A stretch of DNA of 64,000 nucleotides from Neckera pumila (lineage: Eukaryota > Streptophyta > Bryopsida > Hypnales > Neckeraceae). Numbering within the stretch: the stretch's first letter is position 1; every line of letters starts with the position of its first letter. Below, one piece after another: positions 51,072 to 63,300 of this stretch. The notes beneath the pieces are model-generated. The model made no database searches, was not told the DNA's origin, and saw only the letters and a program-made list of their open reading frames with translations. The DNA is taken from contig OZ018412.1 in assembly GCA_963969595.1 (NCBI GenBank), positions 7,070,501 to 7,134,500 of the forward strand, in the 5' to 3' direction. The translations under genes and the position numbers were made by a program.

Positions 51072-54069
51072 TTGTCCTTTCAACTGAGGACAATGAGGAC
51101 GGTGAATGAACTGTTCAAATACAACTACCATTTTTACATTTGGAGGGGAGGAGGGCGGTGGTGGTGGATGGGGGGATTGGAGGGGCATGCATATTTTGGA
51201 TGCCATCAAGGTTTGAATCCCTGCATGCCTGGCTGAAATGGTGCATTCGTCTTAAAATCTGTGAGATTAAAAAATGTGGCATTGAATTCTTCATGCAAGT
51301 GAATCTAGAGAGGATTTGGGTGAATGCTAGAGCCCAGATGGGAATGCGGATGAAGAGCTCAAATTTAAAGTTAATAAGAGCCACATTAGCAATTGCCATC
51401 TCCAGAAAGGGTAGGTAACTTCATTTAATTCAGTACTTCGTTGCCAATTGCAAGGAAATTTTAGCTTTAATTGGTATACATGTGTGAAGCTAGTTTCATG
51501 ATGATTGATGGCTGATGTTCTACATGTCCTGAATATGGGTGAAGGTCTTGGAAGTCAAATCTTATTTAATGCAGGGAGGATCATGATTTAGGGCTCTTGA
51601 AGGCTAGGTTCTTGGGTAACAGGCGGGAGGGGGGATTAGTTTGGGCTTAGCATTCTCATCAGACTAAGTTTGAGCTTGTTGTTTTTCTTTGTGTGCATAT
51701 GTAGTTGTCTTTTGCGGTTCTATAGGCTTGCTCTTTGGGGTGTCTTTTCTTCCTGAATTCAAGTCTAACCTAAGGAATTACCTAGCCCAAGACCTCAAGT
51801 TGATCAGGAAGTGGAGCAAACAAAAGGAAAGCTCCCATTTTTTGAGTCAAATTCAATCAAGTCTCTTTTAAGTCAAGGTGTTGGGCAAAACGTGGAGTGG
51901 ACCAAGGAGGCGAATATTAACTTTTGCCAAATGGAGCTGTGCACAGGGATGGAGTTTCAAGAGGTATCGTACATTGGAATTCAGTGTAGCCAACCGCAAG
52001 TGGGGGAATATCAATCTACCTTAGAAGATTGGTTGATTCAAACCATTGTTTCAAATATGGACTAGCCTTCGGAGGATGCAGGTTGGGATTGTTGGGATCA
52101 CAAGTGGGAAGAAGAAACATTGTACTACTCAGAGGAGAAAACTACTTTAATCATGAGACACTTGCCAGATGTAGAGCTCAACCCAGACATTGAGGCTCGG
52201 AGGGAGCAGGAGGTGCATCTGGAGAACCAGCAGCACAAAGACACCTTCTCATTGGAGTCCTTCACAAATGGCTTGCAATTGATCACATATGATGATGTTG
52301 ATTATGATGTGCCAAGCATTAGTGATTGCATGCAGGAACTACAGGTTTTTTTTTTGAAGAGTTGTAAGTAGTAGATAGCAGCTAATGTACATATTCTTCT
52401 ACTATTTTTTGGGCTTTTACTCAATTGCTTGGGTTCCCAACTTGCCCGGAATTCAGACCTACATGTGGTCGCCAGCACTTGTCATCTTTTGTATTAAATT
52501 TACATATAAAAGGCACTTGGAGCTTTTTCACCGTTTGTGTGGCCACCTTTGCAGCTCAATTCTTGTCACCATTCTAAATCTGCATTCTATTTGATTTGTT
52601 GAACTTACTATTTCAAATGAGTTTATTTTGAAATTGCTGATTCAATGAATGATACTTGAGATTGCTAATTCAAATGAATATGAGTTTAGTTTGAGATTCA
52701 GATTGTTCATGGCTATTTGGCCATTGGGAATGCTGATTCAAGGATTCTTTTAGATTGAAAATCACAAGTGCTGTCTGTGAAACCGTCACTTAGCAGGCTA
52801 ACTCCAATTCAATTAATGATACTTCCAAATTTGAGCCAAGTGCTGCACTTATCAATTGGCCGTCAGACACATGCCAAAGCTCTGAGCTGCAAATACAAAC
52901 GGAATCTGAAGTTGTTGAACCACTCACCATTTTAAATCCTCAGTCATTGAAGCCCTGCTCAAAAGGAATCTGAAGTCATTGAAGTTTGCCTAAAGGAATC
53001 CGAGGTTATTCAAGTCTTGCACGAGGAATCCCTAGTCCCCCAAGTAGAAGTGAATTAGACAATTAGTGTTCATAGTTTAGATTTAGGATATAGGAGTTAG
53101 GGTATAGAGGTTAGGGTATGGATTTAAGGTAGTTTTCTTAGGCCAATTAAATAAAGAATAACCATTAAAAGACCATAAAATAACTTTGGACCCAATATAC
53201 TTATCAATTCCCCTTTTTTTTTAATAACATATATATAAGGTCAATTAGTTGGTGATTAGGATCTAGGTCCCAATTTAATATAAATTAAAACTTGGACCCA
53301 AAGCACTCATCAATTCCCCTTGTTTTTTAATAACACACTTAGAGGTCAATCAATTTATGATTTGGATCACGGGGATGCTAGTATGTGAGCTATGAGCATG
53401 AGCCTGTGAACGTGTGAGCCTATGAGCCTGTGAGCCTTCAATTTTTTTTTGGAAATTTAGGATTTGTAAATTTGTTAAAGACCTATGACCGTGGAATTAT
53501 ATGAAAGGATCTACAATCCAAATGAACAACAAATGAATATGCCACTATATGATTTTGTACCAAAAATTGATCTATAGGCCTTCATGTAAATTTAAAGAAT
53601 GAAAATGGTCCACCTATTTTATTTTATTTTTATAACTATGCTTTAAAATTTTAAAAATATCTTGAACATGTAATACATAAAATAAATATAGTAGTCATAT
53701 TTTATATACCAAATGAATGTGTAAATCCCAAATGACCTAAACCACTATTTTTCTAGTTGATGCCCTTTTGGGGGGGAACTATTTTTAATTGATTACATAA
53801 TTAATCTAATGGTAGTAGTTTCATTGAATTCCAAGTTAAATTCAACTTCCTAAAATTTCATATAGTTTAGTGGTGGAGTATAAATCAAGGCTCATAAAGT
53901 ATTGGCAATTTAGGCACAAGGTGAAGTTTTAGGGCAGCAAATGGGATTCGAATTGCTACACTGCTACATCATTGCTATGTTCAAATTGCAAATTGCTACA
54001 TCATGTATAGGCAAATTCAATTTGAAAAACAAGACAATAGGAATAAAATATCAAATTATGAAAATAAAC
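51072..54069. other. Region of unassigned ORF fragments and AT-rich repeats
   Basis: Plus-strand frames at 51140-51418, 51811-52065 and 52120-52371 have normal-looking protein composition (for example MRHLPDVELNPDIEARREQEVHL would continue the second) and may be the 3' exons of a decayed element gene; no family recognised. From 52600 on the DNA is AT-rich and non-coding, with short 'gtgagcctatgagcctgtga' repeats near 53395-53435. Confidence 0.35.
53180..53370. repeat. ~108-bp tandem duplication
   Basis: 'ttggaccca......cttatcaattcccctt.ttttttaataaca' near 53185 recurs near 53292, followed in both by 'aggtcaat.a.tt..tgattaggatc'-type sequence. A diverged two-copy tandem repeat. Confidence 0.8.
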
Positions 54070-57000
54070 TTAGATTTCGTCTGACTCAGATGCACTGAGT
54101 TCAAAATAAGAACATACTCTAGGATCATAAGATCTACGAGGAGATTGAGAAATTGAAGATGAATCAGATGAATCATTAGCATAAGCTAATGCTAAATCTT
54201 CAGCATAAACAGGGAGGCCACGAGGACTAAGAGAGTGACTTCTAAAAAATCTAGGGTGCTGATAAAAAGGCAAGATTTGCCTTGGCAATGGAGTCATCCA
54301 ACTGCAAACAATAAACCATATATCAAAAATGGAGTAACAACTTAAAATACAAGGTATAGAATTTATAATTGAAGTTGTTGAAAAGGAATAATATAAGTAG
54401 AATAATATAAGAACTTACTTACATAAGTCAAGTAGTGCAATGTCTTCAATTGGAGAGTCATCATCAATGTCCATACCATCACGTGTGGTAGTAGAATCTA
54501 GATTTTTGGAGATGGTTATAGGTGTTTTTAGAGGCTTCAGTACCTCATCAAAGAGTTTGACATCACTTTCTAGTGCAAGGATATGGCGATTAGAAGAATG
54601 TGCCGCTTTAATAAAAGAACCTGAGTGAAACACAATATATGAATTATGAAACATCAAAATTGAGAATAGAATTAAAAATCAAACAAAAAATAGAGAAAGA
54701 AGTAAGTCAATATTGTAGATTACAATACCTCTAGAGGCAATCATGTCTGCTACAATGCCACCTACAGGACTCAAGCCATGAACAAAAAGCTTCATTAAAA
54801 CCTCAGACTTTTCTTTTGCACCCCTCCATGGCTTGCCATCTTCCTTTCTACATAATTGACTTGCTATAGTAACAGAATTGAAGAGGACGCCGTTTGTGGC
54901 TAAATCAACTTCGGGAATAGAAGGATCATTAGTAATCACAAACTCCCAAGGCTGCCTTGTAATGGGAGAAGCAGATGATCGAACCAACAATAAAGCCTTG
55001 AACTTCATAGTCTGGAATGAAAATCAAATGAAATTAGAAAGTGCGCATAAAATCAAAGGAAATATAATAAAAAATGAATCAATGACAAAAATGAAAGTTT
55101 GAAATTGCAACTTACTTTTTTAGTTGGATTCATAGGATTAGCCAAGTGCAAACAGTTAATGATAGTCCACTCATCCTTGACCTTCAACTTGTAGTTTTTG
55201 AAGAATCCTGCCACTTCTTTCTTCACCGTCAAACTATCAGGATAAAATAGAAGGAATGCTCCATCATCATGAAGATAGGTGAGACAAAATGCCATCATTA
55301 TTTGGAGAAAACCTGGAATGTTGGCATTCCAGTGGGGAATTTGAGATGGTGGATTTGAAACCCCTGGAACTGGAAAACCATCTGGATAATCCGCAATGAT
55401 GAGATCCACTGCAGGTTTCTTTTGAACTTTGCCATCAAAAAATAACTCCCTGCCTTCACCAACCTACAAAGACAAATTTATAGAATGTTAGTTCATAATT
55501 GAAGATGTTAAAGGCACAAAACATTATGAATTCGAAGAGATGGATTTTGTAGAACATGTAAGATTTCATAATAATGAAACATGAAATAGCAAAGAAAACC
55601 AATAAAAAGAATGAACTCACCTTTAATAGAAAAGATACAATGTTGTCATATACCGCGCCAAATGTATCAGTCTTCTTTTCTCCTCGATAAGTCTAACAAA
55701 AGAATCATTTAAGATCAACTCCAAGGATGTACGAGGGGACGACAAAGGAGCCAAAGTACCCATCATATCTTTAAGTTGGGGAGGAAGCTTAAAGATAGGA
55801 GAAGAAGTTGGCACCAAAACCACAGGAGTAGAAATAGTCTTTTATCGCTTTGAAGGGGGGAGGGTAGCCTCAACATTTGAAGAAGAAGGTCCTGTAACAA
55901 GAAGGTCCTTGAGACTATCTTCAACTAGCACATCTTCATTGGAATCATCAAGATGAACTATTTCTTTCTTTGGCTTAGCCTTTGTCTTCCTTGTTTTCTT
56001 GGTTGCATCCTTATCCACCGTTGTAACTACGATTGTACCTTTGAGTGCAGGTTCCATGGAATCTCGAAGGGCAATGTCAAAAGTGGGAGGTCTTTTGAGA
56101 GGACAATCCAAATATCACCCACACCTTTCCCAATGCAAGGGATCCCAAGAACTCATGATCCCCTCTGTGAACATGCAATCTTCACTTTCTTTGTCCAAAT
56201 AATTTGCAAAGGAAGCAGGAGATTTGGATATGGCTTTAGCAGGAAAAAGGACATACTTGAAGTATCTATAAAGCACCCTTTGCATAGCTGGTTTGAAGTT
56301 CAGTTGTTTATCAATCTTATGATTCTTGTGGATCCCCTTATCCACATCAAATTCATGGAAATGCAGCATCCCACAACAATATGCGCATTGACTCCACATA
56401 ATCAAAGATTGTGGGCAAAGGATCCATACCATCTGGAAGATAGTTAATAGACACTCCCAGATCAACTATTGTGGCATCAAATAGCTTTTCTGTTTCAACA
56501 GCCAACTGTGACATACAAAATTTAGATTAGAAGAATGTTATGATTTAACAAAAAGGTTCAAAAGAAGAATATGCAAAAAAAAATAAGACTAGTACTCACC
56601 TAAGCCCACCATGTAGCTTTATGAAGCCACTCGGGGAAGTTAATATCATTGAATTTTGACTTAGGAAATTTGAGCGCTTCGCAAAGAGAAGGAGACTTGT
56701 TCCACCTCTCTAACCACTTGATCTTCATAGAAGTGTCCATTGCTGACGTTGCTAGCATTTAAAGTTTCTCTTGAGTCAACTCTGGACTTTCATCATGAGT
56801 TTCATAGTGAAACTTCACTTGCTCTAAGAAGGCAGTCATGTGTTTTGGATCTGCAATAGGAAGTTGTTTCCTCAATTCAGAATGAGAAGCTATCTTGACC
56901 TTGTCAACAGCTTTAGAGACCCATTCATGAACTGCAGATGGAGTTCAATTTGCTGGATTGGGATATTTCTCATAAAATTTCCTTTGAGCAATTGCAGCAG

Positions 57001-58865
57001 ACTCTCCCAACTCTTGCTGCATAAGATAATTGATGTATAAGAATAAGAAAAATGACACACGATGACAAATGATATATACAATGATTCATAGGATATTAAT
57101 TCAAATTAACAATACGAACAAAAAGAAGACATAAAAATTGAAAACAAAATATGAAGTGGCCAATAAAACTTTAAAAATTTACCTGGTATAAGACTCCATT
57201 TAGAGCCTCAAGAGTGAGAGTGAACCATTTTCTTTGTTTTTACTTCTGTTTTGCTTCAGCTGCAACAAGATCATCTTTGGAGACAAGTTTTTCAAAATAT
57301 GAGAGTGGTTGGCCAGCAATACTCTGAATGCGATAAAGTTTGTGAACAAGATTTATAGAAACATGGGATTTTTGGTTTCTCCTGGACAAACAAGATGTAT
57401 TGTGTTAAAATTTGTGAAGTGAACATGAAGGAAAAAAAATATAGAATAGCAACAATTCCAACGTTTCAAACCAAACAACCTTTAGTGACTAAGAAGTGAA
57501 ATGAACCAAACTTTGATAAATAAAGAAAAGAGATTACCAATTCACTTCATGTAATGCTGCCAACATAGTTGCAATATCTCCCTTAACCTCCAAAATAATA
57601 CTTTCAACCACGTAATGCCAGATGAAGTCATCTGCATGATCGCGGTTGATAATAGGCAGCCATGCTTGCAGACGATGGTTGCCATCCCATACCATAAACA
57701 TCTTGCCCGCAAAAACTTTGAGATCTTCATCATTCTCCAATTCTTTCTCAAATGCAGCATTGGCCCTCACCCAATTGGCACTTGAAGATTTAACAATATC
57801 ATCCGTGACATCTACTATCTTTCCTTCATTGTCCTCCAAGGCCACATAAAAAACTCCATTTCCTTCCATGTAACCGCAAGTAACAAAATGTGCAGCAAGG
57901 TTTATAATGTCATTCTTCAAAAAGGGCCTCACAACTGGCAAAGAAATCATACAACACAAAGGAATGTTGATTTTTGATTTTGCCTTTGGTTGATACCTCA
58001 ACCGCTCAAGAAGAGAAGATGTGTTGACAGTCTCTTTCTTCAAAAAGTCATGCAACTATAACTCCAATTGATCCTCAGAAAGAGGCTGGTGTACAACATC
58101 TAATCCTGGTGCGTCTGGATCTCTTTGTGTCATGATCTCTGTACTGACATCAAAAAAAAGATTAATATGTAATTTGACATAAAAATTGTTAATTATTGCA
58201 ACTTAGAAAGGCTCCAAAAATTTAGCATTGAAGGAAATCGTAATATACATAGCAAGCAAATTTATGTTCTAGAAGAGGCTGCCGTTAACGGCTGAGGTGT
58301 AGGATGCTAAAATATTTCAGCAATGAATCCCAAATCTGAACCGCGGTGGAAGAAATTCTACGTCCCGAAAAGGGCTGCCGTTAACGGCTGGGGTGTAGGA
58401 TGCTAAAACATTTCAGCAATGAATCTGAAATCTGAACCGGGGGGGAAAAAATTCTACGTCCCGAAAAGGGCTGCCGTTAACGGCTGGGGTGTGAGAAGGT
58501 GAAAAATTACTATGTGCGACCTAATTTCTAATGTGCAGAATAGGAAAGTTTGACTCCCGAAAACGGCTGCCGTTAACGGCTGGGGTGTGAGAAGGTGAAA
58601 GAAACTGCGCCATTGGACGGAATCCTAGCATACACTATTCTAAATCGGAACCCAAAAAAGCGCAACCGTTAACGGCTGGGGTCTAGGAAGGCCAAGAAAA
58701 AAGCCGCATACCTGGATTTCCTTCAATGCTTGCACTTGTCTCGTGATTTCTTCCTTGTCCATCTTGCCGCACAGATTCTACTGCAGCCTCCACTGCAACC
58801 TCAGCCTCTTCCATGGTGATTGCTTCTTGTCCCTCCCTCATTGGTTGTTGCCTCAGCGCCTTCAA
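54070..58865 (-). pseudogene. ParB-like / DNA N4-N6 methyltransferase-like gene, copy B
   Basis: N-terminal exon 58133-57538: ParB/sulfiredoxin-like domain with RPFLKNDIINLAAHFVTCGY and the diagnostic MVWDGNHRLQAW; it splices to 57375-57184 (INLVHKLYRIQ). Middle exons near 57040-56585, 56465-56115 and 56111-55840 follow, with a Lys-rich nuclear-type stretch. The last five exons (55692-55621, 55463-55116, 55011-54729, 54620-54419, 54301-54070, TAA) join in frame to 378 aa: DLIIADYPDGF as motif IV, then DDGAFLLFYPDS, then SPVGGIVADM and NRHILALESD as motif I, an order typical of beta-class amino-methyltransferases. Motif IV lacks the canonical (D/N/S)PPY, so activity is doubtful. In-frame stops at 58056, 57240, 56945 and 56759 break the upstream exons. 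A further exon at ~58865-58691, and possibly 59717-59330, may belong to its 5' end. Confidence 0.7.
58281..58676. repeat. Palindrome array with exact 96-bp period, five copies
   Basis: GCCGTTAACGGC occurs at 58281, 58377, 58473 and 58569, and ACCGTTAACGGC at 58665; every step is exactly 96 bp. The first two units are near-identical throughout, while later units keep only the core and spacing and differ between cores. The array lies 150-545 bp upstream of the first recognisable ATG (58133) of the ParB-methyltransferase gene, in its promoter or first intron. Each palindrome carries AACGG on both strands, the core of plant MYB3R-type mitotic elements; binding is only an inference. Confidence 0.93.
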
Positions 58866-59329
58866 AGACGACGTTCAAAGACAACACAAGAGTTAGGGTG
58901 AAACTGGTCTAACCAAGGAAGAGATTGGTAGATATAGCTCAAGGGAATCTTCTAAATAACTTCTTCAATTTTTAAGATTTCAAGCCAAAATTTTTTATAC
59001 CCATAGATTATACACCTCAAATTCACTCCAATTTTTTTCAGAATTTTAGGACACTTGAGCGAATTTACAAAAATCAGCAAAAACTGCTAAAAATAAAAGT
59101 GCTGGATTTTGCCTAAAAATCATCAGAAACTGAACATTTCACGGAAGATTCTAAGATGCTGAATTAGTTTTTAGGGCATAAGATACTCAATATTTGTCCG
59201 TTTTTTACATGCTATATACCGTTGGAATCGGGCTTTTGACGCGCATGAAATGATGCATAGTTGCAAAATCTGCCTCTAAGAAAAAATTTCACATATACAA
59301 ATTCAATATCACTTGGGATAATTATTTCC

Positions 59330-59717
59330 TTACTATTGTGTTTGTGCTTCCTACCTCTTGCTCCAATTCTACTGTTGGGGCTATTTGTTGTTGTTGTTCT
59401 TCCTCCTCTTCTCCGTTAATATCTTAATCCCAATCACTATAGCTTGAGGCAATATCTGGTTGAGCTTTGCAAGAGACGGGTTCAACTTCCACGTTATCTT
59501 CTCCAATTGCTTCATATGAAACAATACCTTCATACGTCAAATTCCTCGTTGTGCCAGACAGATCAACCGCACTAATTAGAGGCACCCGTCTAGTCATTCT
59601 GGCCCTTAACAATTGCCTTCTACTTGAATAACGAAAACTACTTTTCTTCCTCCTCTTCTTCCTACCTTGAACTGAAGTGTTTAACGCTAACAATGGAGAA
59701 ATCAAGTATCCTTGCAT
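59330..59717 (-). pseudogene. Unassigned exon-like ORF with one internal stop
   Basis: 97 codons from 59717 end in TAA at 59424, but the same frame continues with an acidic/Gln-rich stretch (DINGEEEEEQQQQIAPT) to about 59330, so the TAA is probably a mutated Gln codon. The N-terminal part is basic (GRKKRRKKSSFRYSSRRQ), nuclear-signal-like. It lies upstream of the ParB-methyltransferase gene on the same strand and may be its first exon. Confidence 0.4.
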
Positions 59718-60395
59718 CTGAAATAATAAACTAGTAGGGCCTTACAATATCAGCATCCTCCAATCCTCCATACTACATCACCCACTTCTTGCAACATGCA
59801 TTTCTACATACTGCTTCATTCCACTCTGCAATCTTTTATATTCTAAGGAACTTCAACAGCTATTCTCCACAAAATTGGAATTCAATTTTATAAGTAAGTG
59901 ACGGCTTCATATGTCTGTTATTCATATTATCATCAATGAAAAAAACCTTTACCTATCTAAAGATATACAATTATCATTGCAAGTATGTCAGGGATCATGC
60001 AATATAAGGCATTTTGATCTATCGTCTCCTATCAGTGCCAGCTCTAATTCTACTAACATTGTCTGACAAAAAATGATACATTGTCAGTATTATAATTCAA
60101 TTATTATTTCTGATTTACTAATTGATACTACGCAGTACGCCGCCTTACCCAACTTCATTTCAAATGTTGTTGATATATCTTCTTCTAGAGCAAATCTTGA
60201 TATGATACGCAATAACAAGCATTGAAATCATCAATCCAATTTCAAATTATACGGCATCCCTGATATATATCCGTTCATTTCAAACAATTGTAGAAGATTT
60301 CATTCTTCTTTATATTCACACCCCTTGCATTTGTAAACATCATTGCTTCCTTCCTAATGCTGCAACTTCCCTGCAACTTTATATAACACTTTAGT
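59718..60395. other. Spacer between divergent decayed genes
   Basis: AT-rich, no features recognised. It separates the minus-strand ParB-methyltransferase gene from the plus-strand MULE and may contain the left end of the MULE; no terminal inverted repeat found. Confidence 0.4.
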
Positions 60396-63300
60396 ATGGC
60401 TACTATTGTTGCAAGAGGTCATGAGGTCCCATTTGTTTTACCATTAAGTAGTCAAGGTTTTGTACATGTGCCCGCCCATCTCCTTCATGTCCGCTTTGGG
60501 TTCTCCCCTTCTTCTATTGTCATAGAGGAAGAAGTCCAAGATGACTATGGCGTTGTTAAGGAATCAATCTTGCAATCAAAATGTAGTGATCAAGAAGGGT
60601 TCTACTGGCTTCTATTTGCAGGGCGCTTTAGAGTTTATTGTCTCTCGCCTGAGCTTTTGCCAACTTCAATTGAAATACTAACACCCCTTCCTGATAATTC
60701 CAATGTTGAACTCCTACTTGTACGTCTAGTCAAAGTGGAATCTCTAGTTAGTGGATGGTCTGATAATACAATTATGTTCAATGTCACTGATGTCAAACAC
60801 GAGTCTCTAGAACTAGTCATAGAGTTATCTAGTGATTCTGAAGGCGAGACACCAATTCAAGTCTGTCAACCTTCTTCAAATGTTGCTTTGCCACCTACTG
60901 TGGAGTCATTTGTTCCTACTGCCTTTCGTTCTTCCTTTAGTAGTCCCGCATCGTCCGGATTTTCTTGTCCTCCTCTTCCTCCCAATCATCGTGATTCCCT
61001 AACTATATTACAGTGTCTACGCAAATTGTCTTCTATGCCCGGATCATGGAATGAACTTGCCCAAATTGATTTTGATGCCATTGAATATCAGAACGTCCAA
61101 TTCCTCCCAACTAGATTTGATAGCAATGTTCTTTTTGAGCTACCGCTGTGTCGTGGATCCACATGTGGGTCTAGGGGCATAGAGGGCATGGATAAACGGT
61201 ATGATGGTCATGCATGGAGTCGCACTATGACCTCTAACATCCATAACGACCTCGGTTTAAAGTTTAGAAAGTCGCATTGTGTTGGCATTTGATTTGTGAA
61301 AATCCGAGATGTGACTATTGCACACGAGCTTCAAAAAGTAACGAAACTGAGTGGATTGGGACCACCAAGCATCCTTTCAACATAGGCCAGATTCCTCCAC
61401 TAGAGTCTATTGTGCTTTGTAAAGTTTGTAGATAACCTCCTACTTGTCTCAGTCTATGTAACTCGCGGATTTATTATGTACAGAGAACTACAAATTTGTC
61501 ACGTGCAGCGATCCACTTGGGTGTTCATTCACATCCAGTTGTTGATGGCCAGTGTAGAGAGTCTCTCGAAGCAATCACCGGATTGATTGCTCACAAAGTG
61601 GCAAGGACTCCAAATGCTAAAACTTCTGCCATTACCATAGCGGCAAGCAAGGAGTTCCTTGATACATTTCTTATTCACAATGGACTCAAACCAAAGGAGA
61701 TGCTCCATGGCGATCCATTAGAGAATGTCATGGATAAGTTCCAACTCCTTAGCTCGCCGAATGTGCGGAATATGATATCTTCTTTTAGGAACAACAACAA
61801 AGGAGGTGGTGAGATTGATCAGATTCTTGACATGAAGGGACGTGCCAAAATGGAGTATATCCATGATAGTGTATTTCCAGGACAAGGACAAGAGAAGGTC
61901 TATTTGTTCAAGATGCTTGTGGATGGACCTGGGAGCGGTGTTGATCTTGTACAACGGATGCAACCAAATGGCGACCTTGGAAATTGCTTCATCATGTTTG
62001 ACCATGTGAAGAAGGTGAAATTATGAACAACTATTGCTTGTCACGTCTATGACTCTACTTACTGCAAAGTCATGACCATTGTCGTCTGTGATATGCAAAC
62101 TGAAGGCACCGAAGGTCAGATCATTTTTTGGCGTTGTCTGAATAAGGTCATGGCACAAAATGGGATGTCAGATCCAACCTTCAAGGGATTCATGTGCGAT
62201 AGTGCTCAAGCCAACTTCAATGCAATTCGCATTGTATATGGGTTGGAGGATCCATCCCTTCCAATGGTGGATCATGAAAGGATTTGCTTGTTCCACTGGG
62301 CAACAAGCATGCACAAGCATACAGAGAAGCTAATTGCAAAAGAGTTCTAGAACCAGCATATCCGACTGTGCAGGCAATACAAGATTGCAACTTCAATGTC
62401 CGAGGCGGACAAGATGTATCTAGAAATTAGAGCGGAGTGGTATTCCTCCGGAGCTACATCAGAACCGGCAATTTGTGAACTCAAGGATTGGCTGGCCTTT
62501 TGGCACTTTCGATATCGGCAGTGGGGTGGATTCATGGAAACAGTATGATCTTCACTCTCATTCTTTTTTTCATATCTTTTTCTACATTTCAAACCAATCC
62601 AATAATGACTTCATCATCATCTTTGCAGAAACTAACAACTGAAGAACTAGCAGACATCCCAACGTGTAACCTTGCAGAAACAGTGCATAATAAATGGATG
62701 CAAGCTTCTAGCAAACGCGGGTCTAATTTGTTTGTAGCCACTTGCGATGATTGGATTCGAGCTTTTATGCAAATGACGAATTATAGGGCTTATCTTTGCA
62801 GAGGCCCTTCTGGGAAGGGCCCCTCTAAAGAAGGTTTGTAACTGAAGAGAGCTATGGCATCTGGAGATGGGAAGAAAATTGCAGACGCTCTAAGTCAGAT
62901 CCCTAGAGCGGAAAACATCTGCACCCGAATTTCGCATTTGGAGGGACAAGAGGTATTTGGGTCCGGCAAAAGAAAATTGGATCTTCCAATTGGTTCTGAA
63001 GGTGATTCTCATCGCCCTGACAAGGTGAACTTTTCCCATCCTTGAGTTCAAATTAGATCAACCGTTGCTAGTGTACAAATTGGGGCTGAAAGTGAGGAAT
63101 TTAATACAGTCATGTCTCATACCCAATCTGTGGTGGAAACAGATTCTAATACATCAGAGTGGCACATAGCGAGAATTCCACACAAGTCAAGGAAGCAGTG
63201 TCATGTCATTCAGAAGTACACACAAGCCAAATACAAGCTACTAATTGTTAGACATGGTAAACCTACTGCTGCTCCTACTTACAAAGGACAAAAACGTGAA

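Noticed and set aside
58281..58676. CRISPR array
   Set aside because: The repeated core is only 12 bp, the intervals are 84 bp and partly identical, and the context is a eukaryotic gene.
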